Shown here: one piece after another, positions 53,454 through 62,640 of the stretch
Numbering within the stretch: position 1 is the stretch's first letter
How the letters are laid out: each line of letters starts with the position of its first letter
DNA from: Catalimonadaceae bacterium JC749
Lineage (GTDB): Bacteria; Bacteroidota; Bacteroidia; Cytophagales; Cyclobacteriaceae
NCBI GenBank assembly: GCA_021730635.1
Contig: JAJNNC010000002.1
Location: forward strand, 434,001-498,000
Reading direction: 5' to 3'
Length of the DNA: 64,000 nucleotides
The notes under the pieces: generated by a model
What the model was told of the DNA's origin: nothing
Database searches by the model: none
Seen by the model: the letters and a program-made list of their open reading frames with translations, nothing else
Translations under genes and position numbers: made by a program

Positions 53454-54179
53454 ATGACAGAATCAAGTCCTTTTTTTTCTGACAAACCCGTAGTGGCCAT
53501 TCGTAATGCCTGCATCTTTCAGGAACACAATGTGGTGTTGGAAGATGTCAGTTTTACAATCGACAAGGGAGAGTTCATCTATCTGGTGGGCAGAACGGGT
53601 AGTGGCAAAAGCTCTTTGTTACGAACTATGTATGTGGATCTTCCGCTGAGGTTAGGGGAAATTGAAATTGCCGGTTATGATGTCAAAACCATCAAAACCT
53701 CAGAAATTCCGTTTCTGAGAAGAAGATTAGGCATTATCTTTCAGGATTTTCAACTGTTTGCGGATCGTACGGTAGATGAAAATCTTTTTTTTGTCATGCG
53801 TGCGACTGGGTGGAAGGACCGGGCCAAGATGAAACAACGTCTGGCAGAAGTACTCATGCGGGTTGGGTTGGGAACTGCCGGTTCTAAAATGCCGCATCAG
53901 CTTTCAGGGGGTGAACAGCAGCGGGTCGCCATTGCCAGGGCGTTGATCAACGAACCCATTCTGCTGATTGCCGATGAACCTACCGGTAACCTGGATCCGC
54001 AGGTTTCGGACGGTATTGTGCAGCTTTTCCGGGAAATCAATTATATGGGCACTACGGTTTTGATGGCCACCCATAACTATCAATTCATTAAAAATTATCC
54101 TGCCAGAGTGTTAAAGTGTGAGAATAACCGATTGTTGGATTCTAAATATGAAAAAATAGAGCTGGGAGGCTATTATTAA
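53454..54179 (+). CDS. ftsE: Cell division ABC ATPase FtsE
   Basis: 241-aa ATPase with Walker [17 protein letters not shown]-loop [20 protein letters not shown], signature [15 protein letters not shown], Walker [14 protein letters not shown] and H-loop ATHNYQFI. The FQDFQLF...DRTVxENxxF segment is the FtsE hallmark. It drives FtsX-linked activation of peptidoglycan hydrolases at the septum. ftsX is not adjacent; instead a 1547-aa AsmA-like gene follows after 273 bp. Confidence 0.92.
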   Translation: MTESSPFFSDKPVVAIRNACIFQEHNVVLEDVSFTIDKGEFIYLVGRTGSGKSSLLRTMYVDLPLRLGEIEIAGYDVKTIKTSEIPFLRRRLGIIFQDFQLFADRTVDENLFFVMRATGWKDRAKMKQRLAEVLMRVGLGTAGSKMPHQLSGGEQQRVAIARALINEPILLIADEPTGNLDPQVSDGIVQLFREINYMGTTVLMATHNYQFIKNYPARVLKCENNRLLDSKYEKIELGGYY

Positions 54180-54228
54180 GTTACTTTATAGCCTGTTGCT
54201 ATCGCAGCAAAATGAAAACTGAAAGTAC

Positions 54229-54276
54229 AGGTTTTCCTTTTGTTTATTCGCAAAATATGCTTTTTACGGAAAACCT
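54229..54276 (+). other. Hairpin downstream of ftsE
   Basis: AGGTTTTCC (54229-54237) and GGAAAACCT (54268-54276) form a perfect 9-bp stem. The 30-nt loop contains a smaller TTTTG/CAAAA stem. It may act as a terminator, though no T-run follows. Confidence 0.45.
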
Positions 54277-54452
54277 TACATAGCCCTCCTGAAAATTTTA
54301 TAAGATACGTTTTCCTGTTACCTTTCTTCTACATTCAAACAATGTGAGATCCTGTTTCTTTTATAATATACCATTCATCATATTTTTTTCGGCAGTTTTA
54401 TCATTGACTCTTGTAAATGTGGCAGATCGGAAAATTGGTTAAATAAGTTTTT

Positions 54453-57400
54453 ATGAAAAAAAGGATATTACGCAGGTGGGTATTTGGCATGCTTGGTTTT
54501 GTCTTGCTGAGCTCGCTAAGCTTGCAGTTCCTTTTTTTATTTTTTGCCGATGAGGTCTTCAAGAAATCTATCTTAATGGCTTTCGATCGGTATGTGTCGC
54601 AAAAATATCCGGAAGCTAAAACGCTACCCTCTTTAGACTTTGGTGAATTTCAACTAAACCTGTTGAGCGGGAAGCTCACCATTACCCAACTGGTTTTTAA
54701 GCATTATCCCTCTGTTCAAATAGCGGAAACCGATCCTACGTGGGAGATTAGTATGCCTAAAGTGGAAATTGACGGGATCAATTTCTGGGAAATTTATCAT
54801 AAAAAAATCCTGGATTTAAAGACAATTCATCTCTCCAAACCTTCTTTTGAATGGGTAAAAAAATATGCTTCAGACAGCGCTGAGCATCCTACTCACACTC
54901 AACTTCCTGAGGATGCCATTTATACGGCTGTCCAAGAGCATTTGAATGCCTTTTCTTTTGATAGACTAACCCTTGAGGATGCCCGGTGGCGTGTTTTGTT
55001 CCAGGATAGTCTTCAATCCACGGCGCACCAAATTTCTACTACCTCTTTTCAATCCTTAACCCGGCAGTTGAATCTGACCGTCTTCCAGTTTCAGTTAGAT
55101 TCTACTACTAAAAACGATACGACAAGAGTATTTTTTGCGGAAAATCTGGATGTTCAGATGAGAGATTATCAGATGATGTTTCCGGATAGCAGCTATCTCT
55201 TTCACGCGGATACCCTAACCTACTCATCCCAGGATCAGGAGGTTTTGCTACATCAGGTGGCCCTGGTTCCTGTAAAAGCGGCGACTTCAGAAACAGAACA
55301 ATACTTTCATGTCAGAGTGCCTTTGATCGCTCTGACACAAGTTGATCTTTCAAAAATATACTTTGATAAACGGTTACAGATTGAGCACTTCAGGCTGCAG
55401 GATCCTTTCATAAAGATTTATGGGAACTTTGACAGAGTGCATTCTCCGGAGATTTCCTCTTTGGGTATCAGAAAACTTCATCCGGACTCTTTGGCTTACC
55501 ATCTGGCGCAACAAGTAAATGCGTTGTCGGTCAATTATTTTACACTGGAAAGAGGGCAATTACAGGTATATGATCATAAAGATGACACCTCCGATCTGTT
55601 GCATATCCGAGACCTGGCCTTAACCTTTCATGATTTCTTATTGGAAGGTTCTCACCCCTCTGATCCGGAAAATGCTCAGAGTAATGTACTGCCTATGGAC
55701 AGTATCCAACTGGAATTAACCGGACTGAGCATGAAGATGCCCGACAGGATGCATGTTTTGGAAAGTAGTTTTATGCGTTTGACAACAGACCGTACAAGAC
55801 GGTATCAGTGCAACTTGTATTTTGACGATGTTCATATCAAATCTAAGACCGGCTCCCTGCAGCAGATGTTTCCAGAAGCTGATTCTGTGCTGCTGGGGTA
55901 TGATATTGCAGTTGAGCAGGTAAAGTTTTATGATATTGATCTGGAGGATTTATCGGCCCGTAAAATGCTTTTTCTGGATAGCATTTCTTTTTCCAAACCT
56001 GCGATCACCATCGCTAATTTTTCGGGAATTCCTTTTGGAGAATTGGCCGATGAAAATCATAAGTTAGAGGCTACTCAACCGAAATCTGTTAGAGAGATCC
56101 TGTATGACTGGAGTCAGGCACGGCTCAACTTTCACCCTATTGTGGCCCCGGGGCGATCTACGGCACTTTTTTCAGGAGTGTATGTCGACTATATTAAGAT
56201 AGATAGCGGACAGCTACAACTGCTCAGTGCAGACCTTCAGAAGCAAACTTTTGATCCTGTGGTTTCTCTGCAAAGCTTTTCTGCTTTTATCCAACAGGCC
56301 CGGATTGATAATATGGGAGGAAGCATTTTCGCCATGCGCAAAGGATACAGGGATTCCAGAGTGGCAGTGTATGCGAAAGACCTGGATATTGCGGTACAGC
56401 AGGGCGAATTTCGACTTCCTACAGATGGAGGACCTACCTCTGACGGTATGCTTCAGTTTGTCAGGGCTCAGCTCTCTACAGCCAGGTCTGAAGGATTTGT
56501 GGAAGGGCTTAGCATACAGCCCAATCGTGCTGCTGTGGCGTTTGCCAGAAATCAGATCCGCCATATTTCGTTGCCTCATATTAAACTCTCAGGGATTGAT
56601 TTTTATCGTTTTTATAACCAGCAACAAGCGGAGATCAAGCGTTTGAGTATTTCATCTCCCAGTATACATCTGGCGATTGACGAGCATCAGAATCCGCAAC
56701 CCTCCAAACAAACAGAAATTAGCGTCGAGAATTTGTTTCAATGGATCATTCCTTATTTGAATTCTCTGAGTTTACAAAGACTGGATGTAGCAGATGCCAG
56801 GGTGGAAGTGGAAAAAAGAAATGCTGATCAGCACCATTTTCATGATTTTTTTACGGCTAGGCAGTTGAGTCTGAATGTATATGATTTTTATATTGACTCT
56901 ACCATTCAGATTACCCAAAAAAAGCCCCTTTATGCCAGAGATGCCCGATTGATCCTAAAGGATTATCAGTTTGAGTTTCCAGGAGACAGTGCCTCTGATT
57001 TCAGCAGTGTCGAGGGAAAAACATTTGCATTTTCAACTTTTGATAATCAATTACACATAAAACACCTGCGGGTCAATCCTTTTACCGATTCTACAGAAAC
57101 TCACTTCTCTTGCCAGATAGAAGCTATAGAACTAGACGATGTGCATCTGTATGAATATCTGAAATTTGATCAGCTATTATTACAGCGGTTGAAAGTGAGG
57201 CAGCCTCAGGGGAAAATAAGTGTTAAGCCAAAGAAGCTGAGGGAGGGAAGTAATCGCCGAAAAGGCAGAGCACAACAACCGGATCTGTATCCCTATATTC
57301 GGAAGTATGTTACCCAATTGAAGGTAGATGCATTAAGTGTGGAAGAGGGTATGGTAGAATTGATAGTATTGGGAGAAGATACCACGCATTACTTTCTGGC

Positions 57401-59096
57401 CGATACGGTTTTTCTCTCTACTAAAAATATACTGATTGATCCGGTGATCCGCCGTGAGAAAAAAATGTGGTATGCTGATGAAGTAGATTTTAAGATTCAT
57501 GTCCGTGAGTATTTTTCAAACATACCAAAGGCTTACCAGCGGGTTGAGGCCAGCAATATCACTATTTCTCACCGGGATGCGCAGTTTCTTGCCGAAAAGG
57601 TAAGCCTTATCCCATTACTTCAGGCTGGTTTGAGACCTGGCAATGAGCCCCCTGCTCTATATCAGATGTCGGTTCCTGCCATTCAGATGCAAGGAGTGGA
57701 TTTTGAGAAAGCCTATATGCAAGGAGATTGGGTAGCCAAAGAGCTGTCTTTTCATCAGCCGCAAATTCAGCTGTTTACCCACACAGGTACCCAGGAAGAT
57801 ACCGATCAAAAGTCTCTCAAAGCATTGTTGGGTCCTTATGTCAGGTCAGTGAAAATTGACCGAATCCACCTGCGTAACGGAAGTCTGAAAGTGTCACCTC
57901 TTTCTCATACCGGTAATCCGCTTTTTTCTATCCAACATATTGATGGGAGCCTTCATCGCTTTTATATCCATCAGGAATTACTGGAGACCCTGGGTAACCC
58001 GGATACAGGGCTTGCAAAACCTGCCCGTAACCTTTGGTTTGCCGATGATATTGTATTACAGCTCAAAGATTATCAGTGGCGGATGCAAGACAGTTTGTTG
58101 GTAGCCAAAGCTGCAGAGATTGGTTTGAGTACAAAAAAATCAAACCTGACGGTAAAATCGTTTGAATTAGTGCCCCGTTTTGAAAACGAAGAAATACCAG
58201 CTTATTTCCCTTATCAAAAAACCTGGGCCAGTGGCAGAATACCCCTGATTACCATTCAGCATATTGACTTTGAAAAGTTGGTAGGAGAACACGCCTTTGA
58301 AGCGGGTGTCGTGAATATACAGAGCCCTCACTTTGTGCTATTCAGGGACAAGCGATTGCCCCGTGATCTGTCTCGCCAGCCCCCTATGCTACAAGAGATG
58401 TTGCTGGATCTGAAATTGCCAGTCAAAGTAGATACGGTCAGTGTTTTTGATGGATTCGTCAGTTATGGAGAACAGGTGGAAGGAGCCGACAGAAGCGGGA
58501 CCATTACTTTTGAAAAATTTAATGCTACGTTACACCAGGCCACTAACTATCCTGATCTGGTGGAGCAAAATGTTATGTTGTCATTGGATGCGAACACTTA
58601 TTTGATGGGGCAGGCTTTGTTACAGGTGAATCTGCGTTTTCCTATGGGCACTTCAGACGGGCCCTTTTCAGTGACGGGCAGTTTGGGAAGCATGGATTTG
58701 ACATATTTAAATGCTATGTTAGAACCTACCGCATTTGTGCATATTAAAAAAGGCTATTCTCATGGAATGCATTTCCAGTTCGTCGGTAACAAAGAGAAGA
58801 GTTCGGGCACTATGCAGTTCAACTATAATGATTTAAGTATTCTGCTGGTAGACAAGCAGACCGGAGCATCAGGATTGGATGAGAGAGTAGGGTCTTTTCT
58901 GGCAAATGCTTTCGTAGTAAAATCAGATAATCCGAAAGCTGTTTTCCTGAGATTAGGCAGAATAGCCTATGAAAGAGACCCTTCACTGTCAGTTTTCAAT
59001 TATTGGTGGAGAAGCCTGCTAAGTGGCATTAAATCCAGTATCGGGCTGGAGAAAACCGGAGAAAAAACCAAGGATTTTACCATGCTGAAAGATTAA
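54453..59096 (+). CDS. Giant AsmA/DUF748-like envelope protein, 1547 aa
   Basis: Single N-terminal membrane helix (residues ~9-33, VFGMLGFVLLSSLSLQFLFLF), then a very long beta-rich periplasmic body. Related blocks of about 350 residues can be seen. Each starts from an amphipathic helix such as LFQWIIPYLNSLSLQRLDV, LYPYIRKYVTQLKVDALSV or LLGPYVRSVKIDRIHLRNG. The C-terminal DLTYLNAMLEPTAFVHIKKG is like the closing part of AsmA/DUF748 proteins. Such proteins are thought to form hydrophobic bridges for lipid transport. It is not TamB: the DUF490 end is missing. No partner gene is adjacent. Confidence 0.72.
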   Translation: MKKRILRRWVFGMLGFVLLSSLSLQFLFLFFADEVFKKSILMAFDRYVSQKYPEAKTLPSLDFGEFQLNLLSGKLTITQLVFKHYPSVQIAETDPTWEISMPKVEIDGINFWEIYHKKILDLKTIHLSKPSFEWVKKYASDSAEHPTHTQLPEDAIYTAVQEHLNAFSFDRLTLEDARWRVLFQDSLQSTAHQISTTSFQSLTRQLNLTVFQFQLDSTTKNDTTRVFFAENLDVQMRDYQMMFPDSSYLFHADTLTYSSQDQEVLLHQVALVPVKAATSETEQYFHVRVPLIALTQVDLSKIYFDKRLQIEHFRLQDPFIKIYGNFDRVHSPEISSLGIRKLHPDSLAYHLAQQVNALSVNYFTLERGQLQVYDHKDDTSDLLHIRDLALTFHDFLLEGSHPSDPENAQSNVLPMDSIQLELTGLSMKMPDRMHVLESSFMRLTTDRTRRYQCNLYFDDVHIKSKTGSLQQMFPEADSVLLGYDIAVEQVKFYDIDLEDLSARKMLFLDSISFSKPAITIANFSGIPFGELADENHKLEATQPKSVREILYDWSQARLNFHPIVAPGRSTALFSGVYVDYIKIDSGQLQLLSADLQKQTFDPVVSLQSFSAFIQQARIDNMGGSIFAMRKGYRDSRVAVYAKDLDIAVQQGEFRLPTDGGPTSDGMLQFVRAQLSTARSEGFVEGLSIQPNRAAVAFARNQIRHISLPHIKLSGIDFYRFYNQQQAEIKRLSISSPSIHLAIDEHQNPQPSKQTEISVENLFQWIIPYLNSLSLQRLDVADARVEVEKRNADQHHFHDFFTARQLSLNVYDFYIDSTIQITQKKPLYARDARLILKDYQFEFPGDSASDFSSVEGKTFAFSTFDNQLHIKHLRVNPFTDSTETHFSCQIEAIELDDVHLYEYLKFDQLLLQRLKVRQPQGKISVKPKKLREGSNRRKGRAQQPDLYPYIRKYVTQLKVDALSVEEGMVELIVLGEDTTHYFLADTVFLSTKNILIDPVIRREKKMWYADEVDFKIHVREYFSNIPKAYQRVEASNITISHRDAQFLAEKVSLIPLLQAGLRPGNEPPALYQMSVPAIQMQGVDFEKAYMQGDWVAKELSFHQPQIQLFTHTGTQEDTDQKSLKALLGPYVRSVKIDRIHLRNGSLKVSPLSHTGNPLFSIQHIDGSLHRFYIHQELLETLGNPDTGLAKPARNLWFADDIVLQLKDYQWRMQDSLLVAKAAEIGLSTKKSNLTVKSFELVPRFENEEIPAYFPYQKTWASGRIPLITIQHIDFEKLVGEHAFEAGVVNIQSPHFVLFRDKRLPRDLSRQPPMLQEMLLDLKLPVKVDTVSVFDGFVSYGEQVEGADRSGTITFEKFNATLHQATNYPDLVEQNVMLSLDANTYLMGQALLQVNLRFPMGTSDGPFSVTGSLGSMDLTYLNAMLEPTAFVHIKKGYSHGMHFQFVGNKEKSSGTMQFNYNDLSILLVDKQTGASGLDERVGSFLANAFVVKSDNPKAVFLRLGRIAYERDPSLSVFNYWWRSLLSGIKSSIGLEKTGEKTKDFTMLKD

Positions 59097-59115
59097 GGTG
59101 AGTGCTTATCAAAAT

Positions 59116-60546
59116 TCATCCGACAGGCTTTAGCCCTTTACCCTCACCAATTTTAAGCATAAAGGCATAAGCTTCTTCCCGTTTGTTTGTAATATGCCCG
59201 TCCAATATAGCCTCCCGGATTTCACTTTTGATATCCCCTACGATTCTGGAAGGTTTTAACCCGAACGTTTGCATAATATCTTCTCCGGTGATGGCTGGTT
59301 GGAAATTCCGGAGTTTATCCTTTTCCTCTACTTCTGCCATCTTCCTTTCCACTTTGTCAAAATTCTGTAAGAACCTACTGACTTTCTGATAATTCTTAGA
59401 AGTGATGTCTGCCCGGCAAAGCTGCATGAGAGCCTCTATATCGTTACCTGCTTCGTAGAGCAACCTGCGAATAGCCGAGTCACTGACCGTATCATTTACC
59501 AGCGCAATGGGCCTCAGATGTAGTTTTACCAGCTTCTGTACAAATTTCATTTTTTGATCCAGAGGTAGCTTTAGCTTCCGGAAAATGGCGGGCACCATCC
59601 GGGCTCCTTTGTCTTCATGACCATGGAAGGTCCAACCGGCCTGAGGATCAAATCTTTTGGTTTTGGGTTTGGCAATATCGTGCAGAATGGCAGCCCAGCG
59701 TAGCCATAAGTCATCCGAAACTTTGGCTACATTGTCGAGTACCTGCAGGGTATGGTAGAAATTATCTTTATGCGATTTTCCATCGATGGTGTCCACGCCT
59801 TGCAGATCGGCCATTTCGGGAAAGATTTTGTGGATCAGGCCTGCATGATACAATAGCTTAAAGCCGTAGGACGGTTGTGGCGACAGAATTATCTTATTGA
59901 GTTCATCGGTGATTCTTTCCTGAGACACAATCTCAATACGCTCCACATTGGTGTTGATTGCCTCAAAAGTTTCTGCCTGTATGTCAAAAAAGAGTTGAGA
60001 AGCAAAACGGATGGCCCGAAGCATCCTGAGTGGATCGTCTGAAAAAGTAATATTTGGGTCCAGCGGTGTTACAATAAGCTTTCTTTTTAGATGAGCAATA
60101 CCCTGAAAAGGGTCAATCAATTCTCCAAAATCAGCCTGATTCAGGCTAATAGCCATTGCATTGATAGTAAAGTCTCTTCTGTTTTGGTCGTCCTGTAACG
60201 TTCCCTGCGAGACGGTGGGTTTCCTGGAGGAAGTTCGGTATGACTCTTTTCTAGCGCCTACAAACTCAATTTCCCATTCTTTATATTTGAGCATGGCAGT
60301 GCCAAAATTCTTAAAGACAGTGACTTCCGTATGATAGGGAGTCGTTTGATTAATAATAGCTGCAGTCTTTTGTGCTAAAGTGATACCGTCGCCTATACAA
60401 ACCACATCTATGTCCTTGGAAGGTCTTTGTAGTATAAGATCTCTGACAAAGCCTCCTACTATATAGGTTTCTTGTGAAAGATGTTGAGCAGCCTTTGTAA
60501 TAATATCAAAAACGGGATTTTCTAAAAGTTTGGATTGAAAATTCAT
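59116..60546 (-). CDS. cca: CCA-adding tRNA nucleotidyltransferase with HD domain
   Basis: 476-aa class II nucleotidyltransferase. YIVGGFVRDLILQRPSKDID has the GGxVRD and DxD motifs that bind nucleotide and metal; RRDFTINAMAISL and DPLRMLRAIRFASQL are the B/C motifs. The C-terminal half has an HD phosphohydrolase-like domain (LHDIAKPKTKRF, FHGHEDKGARMV). It builds or repairs the CCA end of tRNA; a poly(A) polymerase role cannot be excluded from sequence alone. Convergent with the AsmA-like gene, 19 bp between stops. Confidence 0.92.
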   Translation of the reverse strand: MNFQSKLLENPVFDIITKAAQHLSQETYIVGGFVRDLILQRPSKDIDVVCIGDGITLAQKTAAIINQTTPYHTEVTVFKNFGTAMLKYKEWEIEFVGARKESYRTSSRKPTVSQGTLQDDQNRRDFTINAMAISLNQADFGELIDPFQGIAHLKRKLIVTPLDPNITFSDDPLRMLRAIRFASQLFFDIQAETFEAINTNVERIEIVSQERITDELNKIILSPQPSYGFKLLYHAGLIHKIFPEMADLQGVDTIDGKSHKDNFYHTLQVLDNVAKVSDDLWLRWAAILHDIAKPKTKRFDPQAGWTFHGHEDKGARMVPAIFRKLKLPLDQKMKFVQKLVKLHLRPIALVNDTVSDSAIRRLLYEAGNDIEALMQLCRADITSKNYQKVSRFLQNFDKVERKMAEVEEKDKLRNFQPAITGEDIMQTFGLKPSRIVGDIKSEIREAILDGHITNKREEAYAFMLKIGEGKGLKPVG

Positions 60547-61152
60547 AAGCCAATCTGCTGTTATACCTTTCTGGTCACAAAAGTAAGGTAAATAGCACAG
60601 AAGTGTGATGGATTATACAAAAAAGTGAGTGTCGCTGCTATAGCTTACCAGTTATTTGTTAGAAAAATGTCAGCCTCAGGGCAGCCTTCCCAAGCCATGT
60701 AATAAAAATACACGTTATTAACGCAAAGGGATCTCACAGTTTGGGTTGCCTTTTTAAAATACAATGTAACAATGAGCAAGTGCCATTGAATGAAGTAGCA
60801 ACAGATACCATTCGGAAAACTGTGTTTACTAGCAAATTTGTAGGGTTTATTTTTTTTTTCTCATTTTTTAGTGCTGGAACTTAATAGAAAAGAGAACCAC
60901 AAAGCAAAATTATTTATTAAATAAGTTTAATTTTTTCTTGGAATTTAAATATAAAATCTCTAATATTGTATCATGTAAAAAATAAACGAGATTATAGTTT
61001 AAATTTAATTGTTACATTTTAATCTGATTTTTTAACTATTTTTTGAAATTATTCTTCAATTGTCATAGCATCAGCGTCATAAATGATGGAATTTCTTATA
61101 AATTAGTTAAAATATAATTATTATAATATTTATTTGTAATATATAATTTTTT
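60547..61152. other. 606-bp AT-rich intergenic region before the polysaccharide cluster
   Basis: Largest gap in the window and strongly AT-rich in its right half. No gene. GGCAGCC (near 60680) and GGTTGCC (near 60747) could pair, with one G-U, over a loop of about 60 nt, but this is weak. Likely holds the promoter of the exopolysaccharide operon; no exact TAnnTTTG box was found. Confidence 0.45.
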
Positions 61153-61560
61153 ATGAAAGAGCATATCCTTATTATTGATGATGACATGGGAATAAGATCA
61201 CTACTGGAATTTTATTTGAGCAGATTTTATTCCGTTACTACAAAGAGCAATGGTTTGGAAGCTATGCTCTGGCTGGAAAACGGTAATATACCTGACCTGA
61301 TTCTCGTGGATATTAATATGCCGGAAATTGGAGGATATGAATTTTTAAAATTAGTGCGCAGTAGTGGATTTTTTCAGGATATTCCAGTCGTTATACTCAC
61401 AGGACTATTGGATGATGAAGTAAAGAGTAAGTGCATTCAACATGGAGTTGATGGGTTTTTTACCAAACCTTTTAACCCCAACCATTTGCTGACTCAGATT
61501 AATACCCTGCTTCATGCCACTACCCTTTCGTCTTTTGGTTATTCAAAAGTTAAGCATTGA
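61153..61560 (+). CDS. Single-domain response regulator
   Basis: 135-aa receiver domain. Acidic pair in LIIDDDMG, phospho-Asp in LILVDINMPEIGG, Thr in VVILTGLLDD and switch Lys in FFTKPFNPNHL: all catalytic residues are present. No output domain. It is 6 bp before the sugar-transferase gene and likely in the same operon, suggesting that polysaccharide synthesis is controlled by phosphorelay. The cognate kinase is not adjacent. Confidence 0.92.
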   Translation: MKEHILIIDDDMGIRSLLEFYLSRFYSVTTKSNGLEAMLWLENGNIPDLILVDINMPEIGGYEFLKLVRSSGFFQDIPVVILTGLLDDEVKSKCIQHGVDGFFTKPFNPNHLLTQINTLLHATTLSSFGYSKVKH

Positions 61561-61566
61561 CCTAAC

Positions 61567-62607
61567 ATGAAAACATATATCATAGGTACAGGTAATTATC
61601 CTATTTTTAAGGACCTGCTAGCATATAAAAGTGATATTGTTATTTTTAATAGTGTATCCAGTTTGCTGAATACCCTTAGAAGCGTGAATTTTTCCTCTCA
61701 TGATTTACCGGATATGGTCTTGGGAGATTTAGAAGCAATGTCAGGAGACAAGGAGCAGGAAATTCGCCGCCTGATGAGCTATCTTCAAATTCATGCGATT
61801 CCCTGTTTGGCCCTGTCATCCCAGGTGAGTGAAATTGCCAAAGCAAAAGCCTTGCACTTAGGGTGCAATGATATTTATTCCTATGATGATTCTATTGAAA
61901 AAATAACCCATCGGGTTCATTTTCTGAAAAGTATTAAGCAGTATCAAGCGAAAGCGCCAGTGAATGTGAAGCGTGAAGAATCCGTCAGACTGCGCATGCC
62001 TTTCTTTAAAAGGGCGTTTGATATTATGTTTTCCCTGCTAATATTACTGATGCTGAGCCCTTTACTCCTTGTAGTGGCCCTGCTCATCAAATTAGAATCC
62101 CATGGTCCTGTTTTTTATATCTCAAAACGAGCTGGCACTGGTTATAAGGTTTTTGATTTTTACAAATTCAGAACGATGAAAAATGGGGCAGATAAAGACC
62201 TGGCCAATCTTTTGGCATTAAATCAATATGGTGAAGGGAAATCAGCCTTTGTTAAAATTAACAATGATCCCCGGGTGACACGGGTGGGCGCTTTCCTCCG
62301 AAAAACCAGTATTGATGAAATTCCTCAGTTGATCAACGTACTGAAAGGAGATATGTCTATTGTAGGTAACCGTCCTTTACCTTTGTATGAAGCGGAAATT
62401 CTAACAGATGATAAAAGTGCCCGCAGATTCTTGGCTCCGGCAGGTATTACAGGCTTGTGGCAGGTTACTAAAAGAGGAAAAAAGGAAATGTCCGAAATAG
62501 AGAGAAAAGAGTTGGACGTGAACTATGCGGTTAACTGGGACGTGTGGAGCGATTTTAAAATACTCTTAAAAACTATTCCGGCATTGCTGCAGAAAGAAGC
62601 CGTTTAA
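61567..62607 (+). CDS. Sugar-phosphate transferase with N-terminal receiver-like domain
   Basis: 346-aa protein in two parts. Residues ~145-346 are a bacterial sugar transferase (WcaJ/EpsL-like) that starts glycan assembly by loading a sugar phosphate on undecaprenyl phosphate. A membrane segment (FDIMFSLLILLMLSPLLLVV), FDFYKFRTMKNGADKD, RVTRVGAFLRKTSIDEIPQL, VGNRPLP and AGITGLWQVTKRG are all present. Residues 1-~120 resemble a receiver domain (DMVLGDLEAMSG, IPCLALSSQVSE, LGCNDIYSYDDSIEKITHR), but the acidic pocket and switch Lys are missing, so it is probably a non-phosphorylatable sensor or binding domain. The next two genes are glycosyltransferases. Confidence 0.88.
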   Translation: MKTYIIGTGNYPIFKDLLAYKSDIVIFNSVSSLLNTLRSVNFSSHDLPDMVLGDLEAMSGDKEQEIRRLMSYLQIHAIPCLALSSQVSEIAKAKALHLGCNDIYSYDDSIEKITHRVHFLKSIKQYQAKAPVNVKREESVRLRMPFFKRAFDIMFSLLILLMLSPLLLVVALLIKLESHGPVFYISKRAGTGYKVFDFYKFRTMKNGADKDLANLLALNQYGEGKSAFVKINNDPRVTRVGAFLRKTSIDEIPQLINVLKGDMSIVGNRPLPLYEAEILTDDKSARRFLAPAGITGLWQVTKRGKKEMSEIERKELDVNYAVNWDVWSDFKILLKTIPALLQKEAV

Positions 62608-62640
62608 GGCAGCGGAAATGGATCATTAGCAACAATCTTT

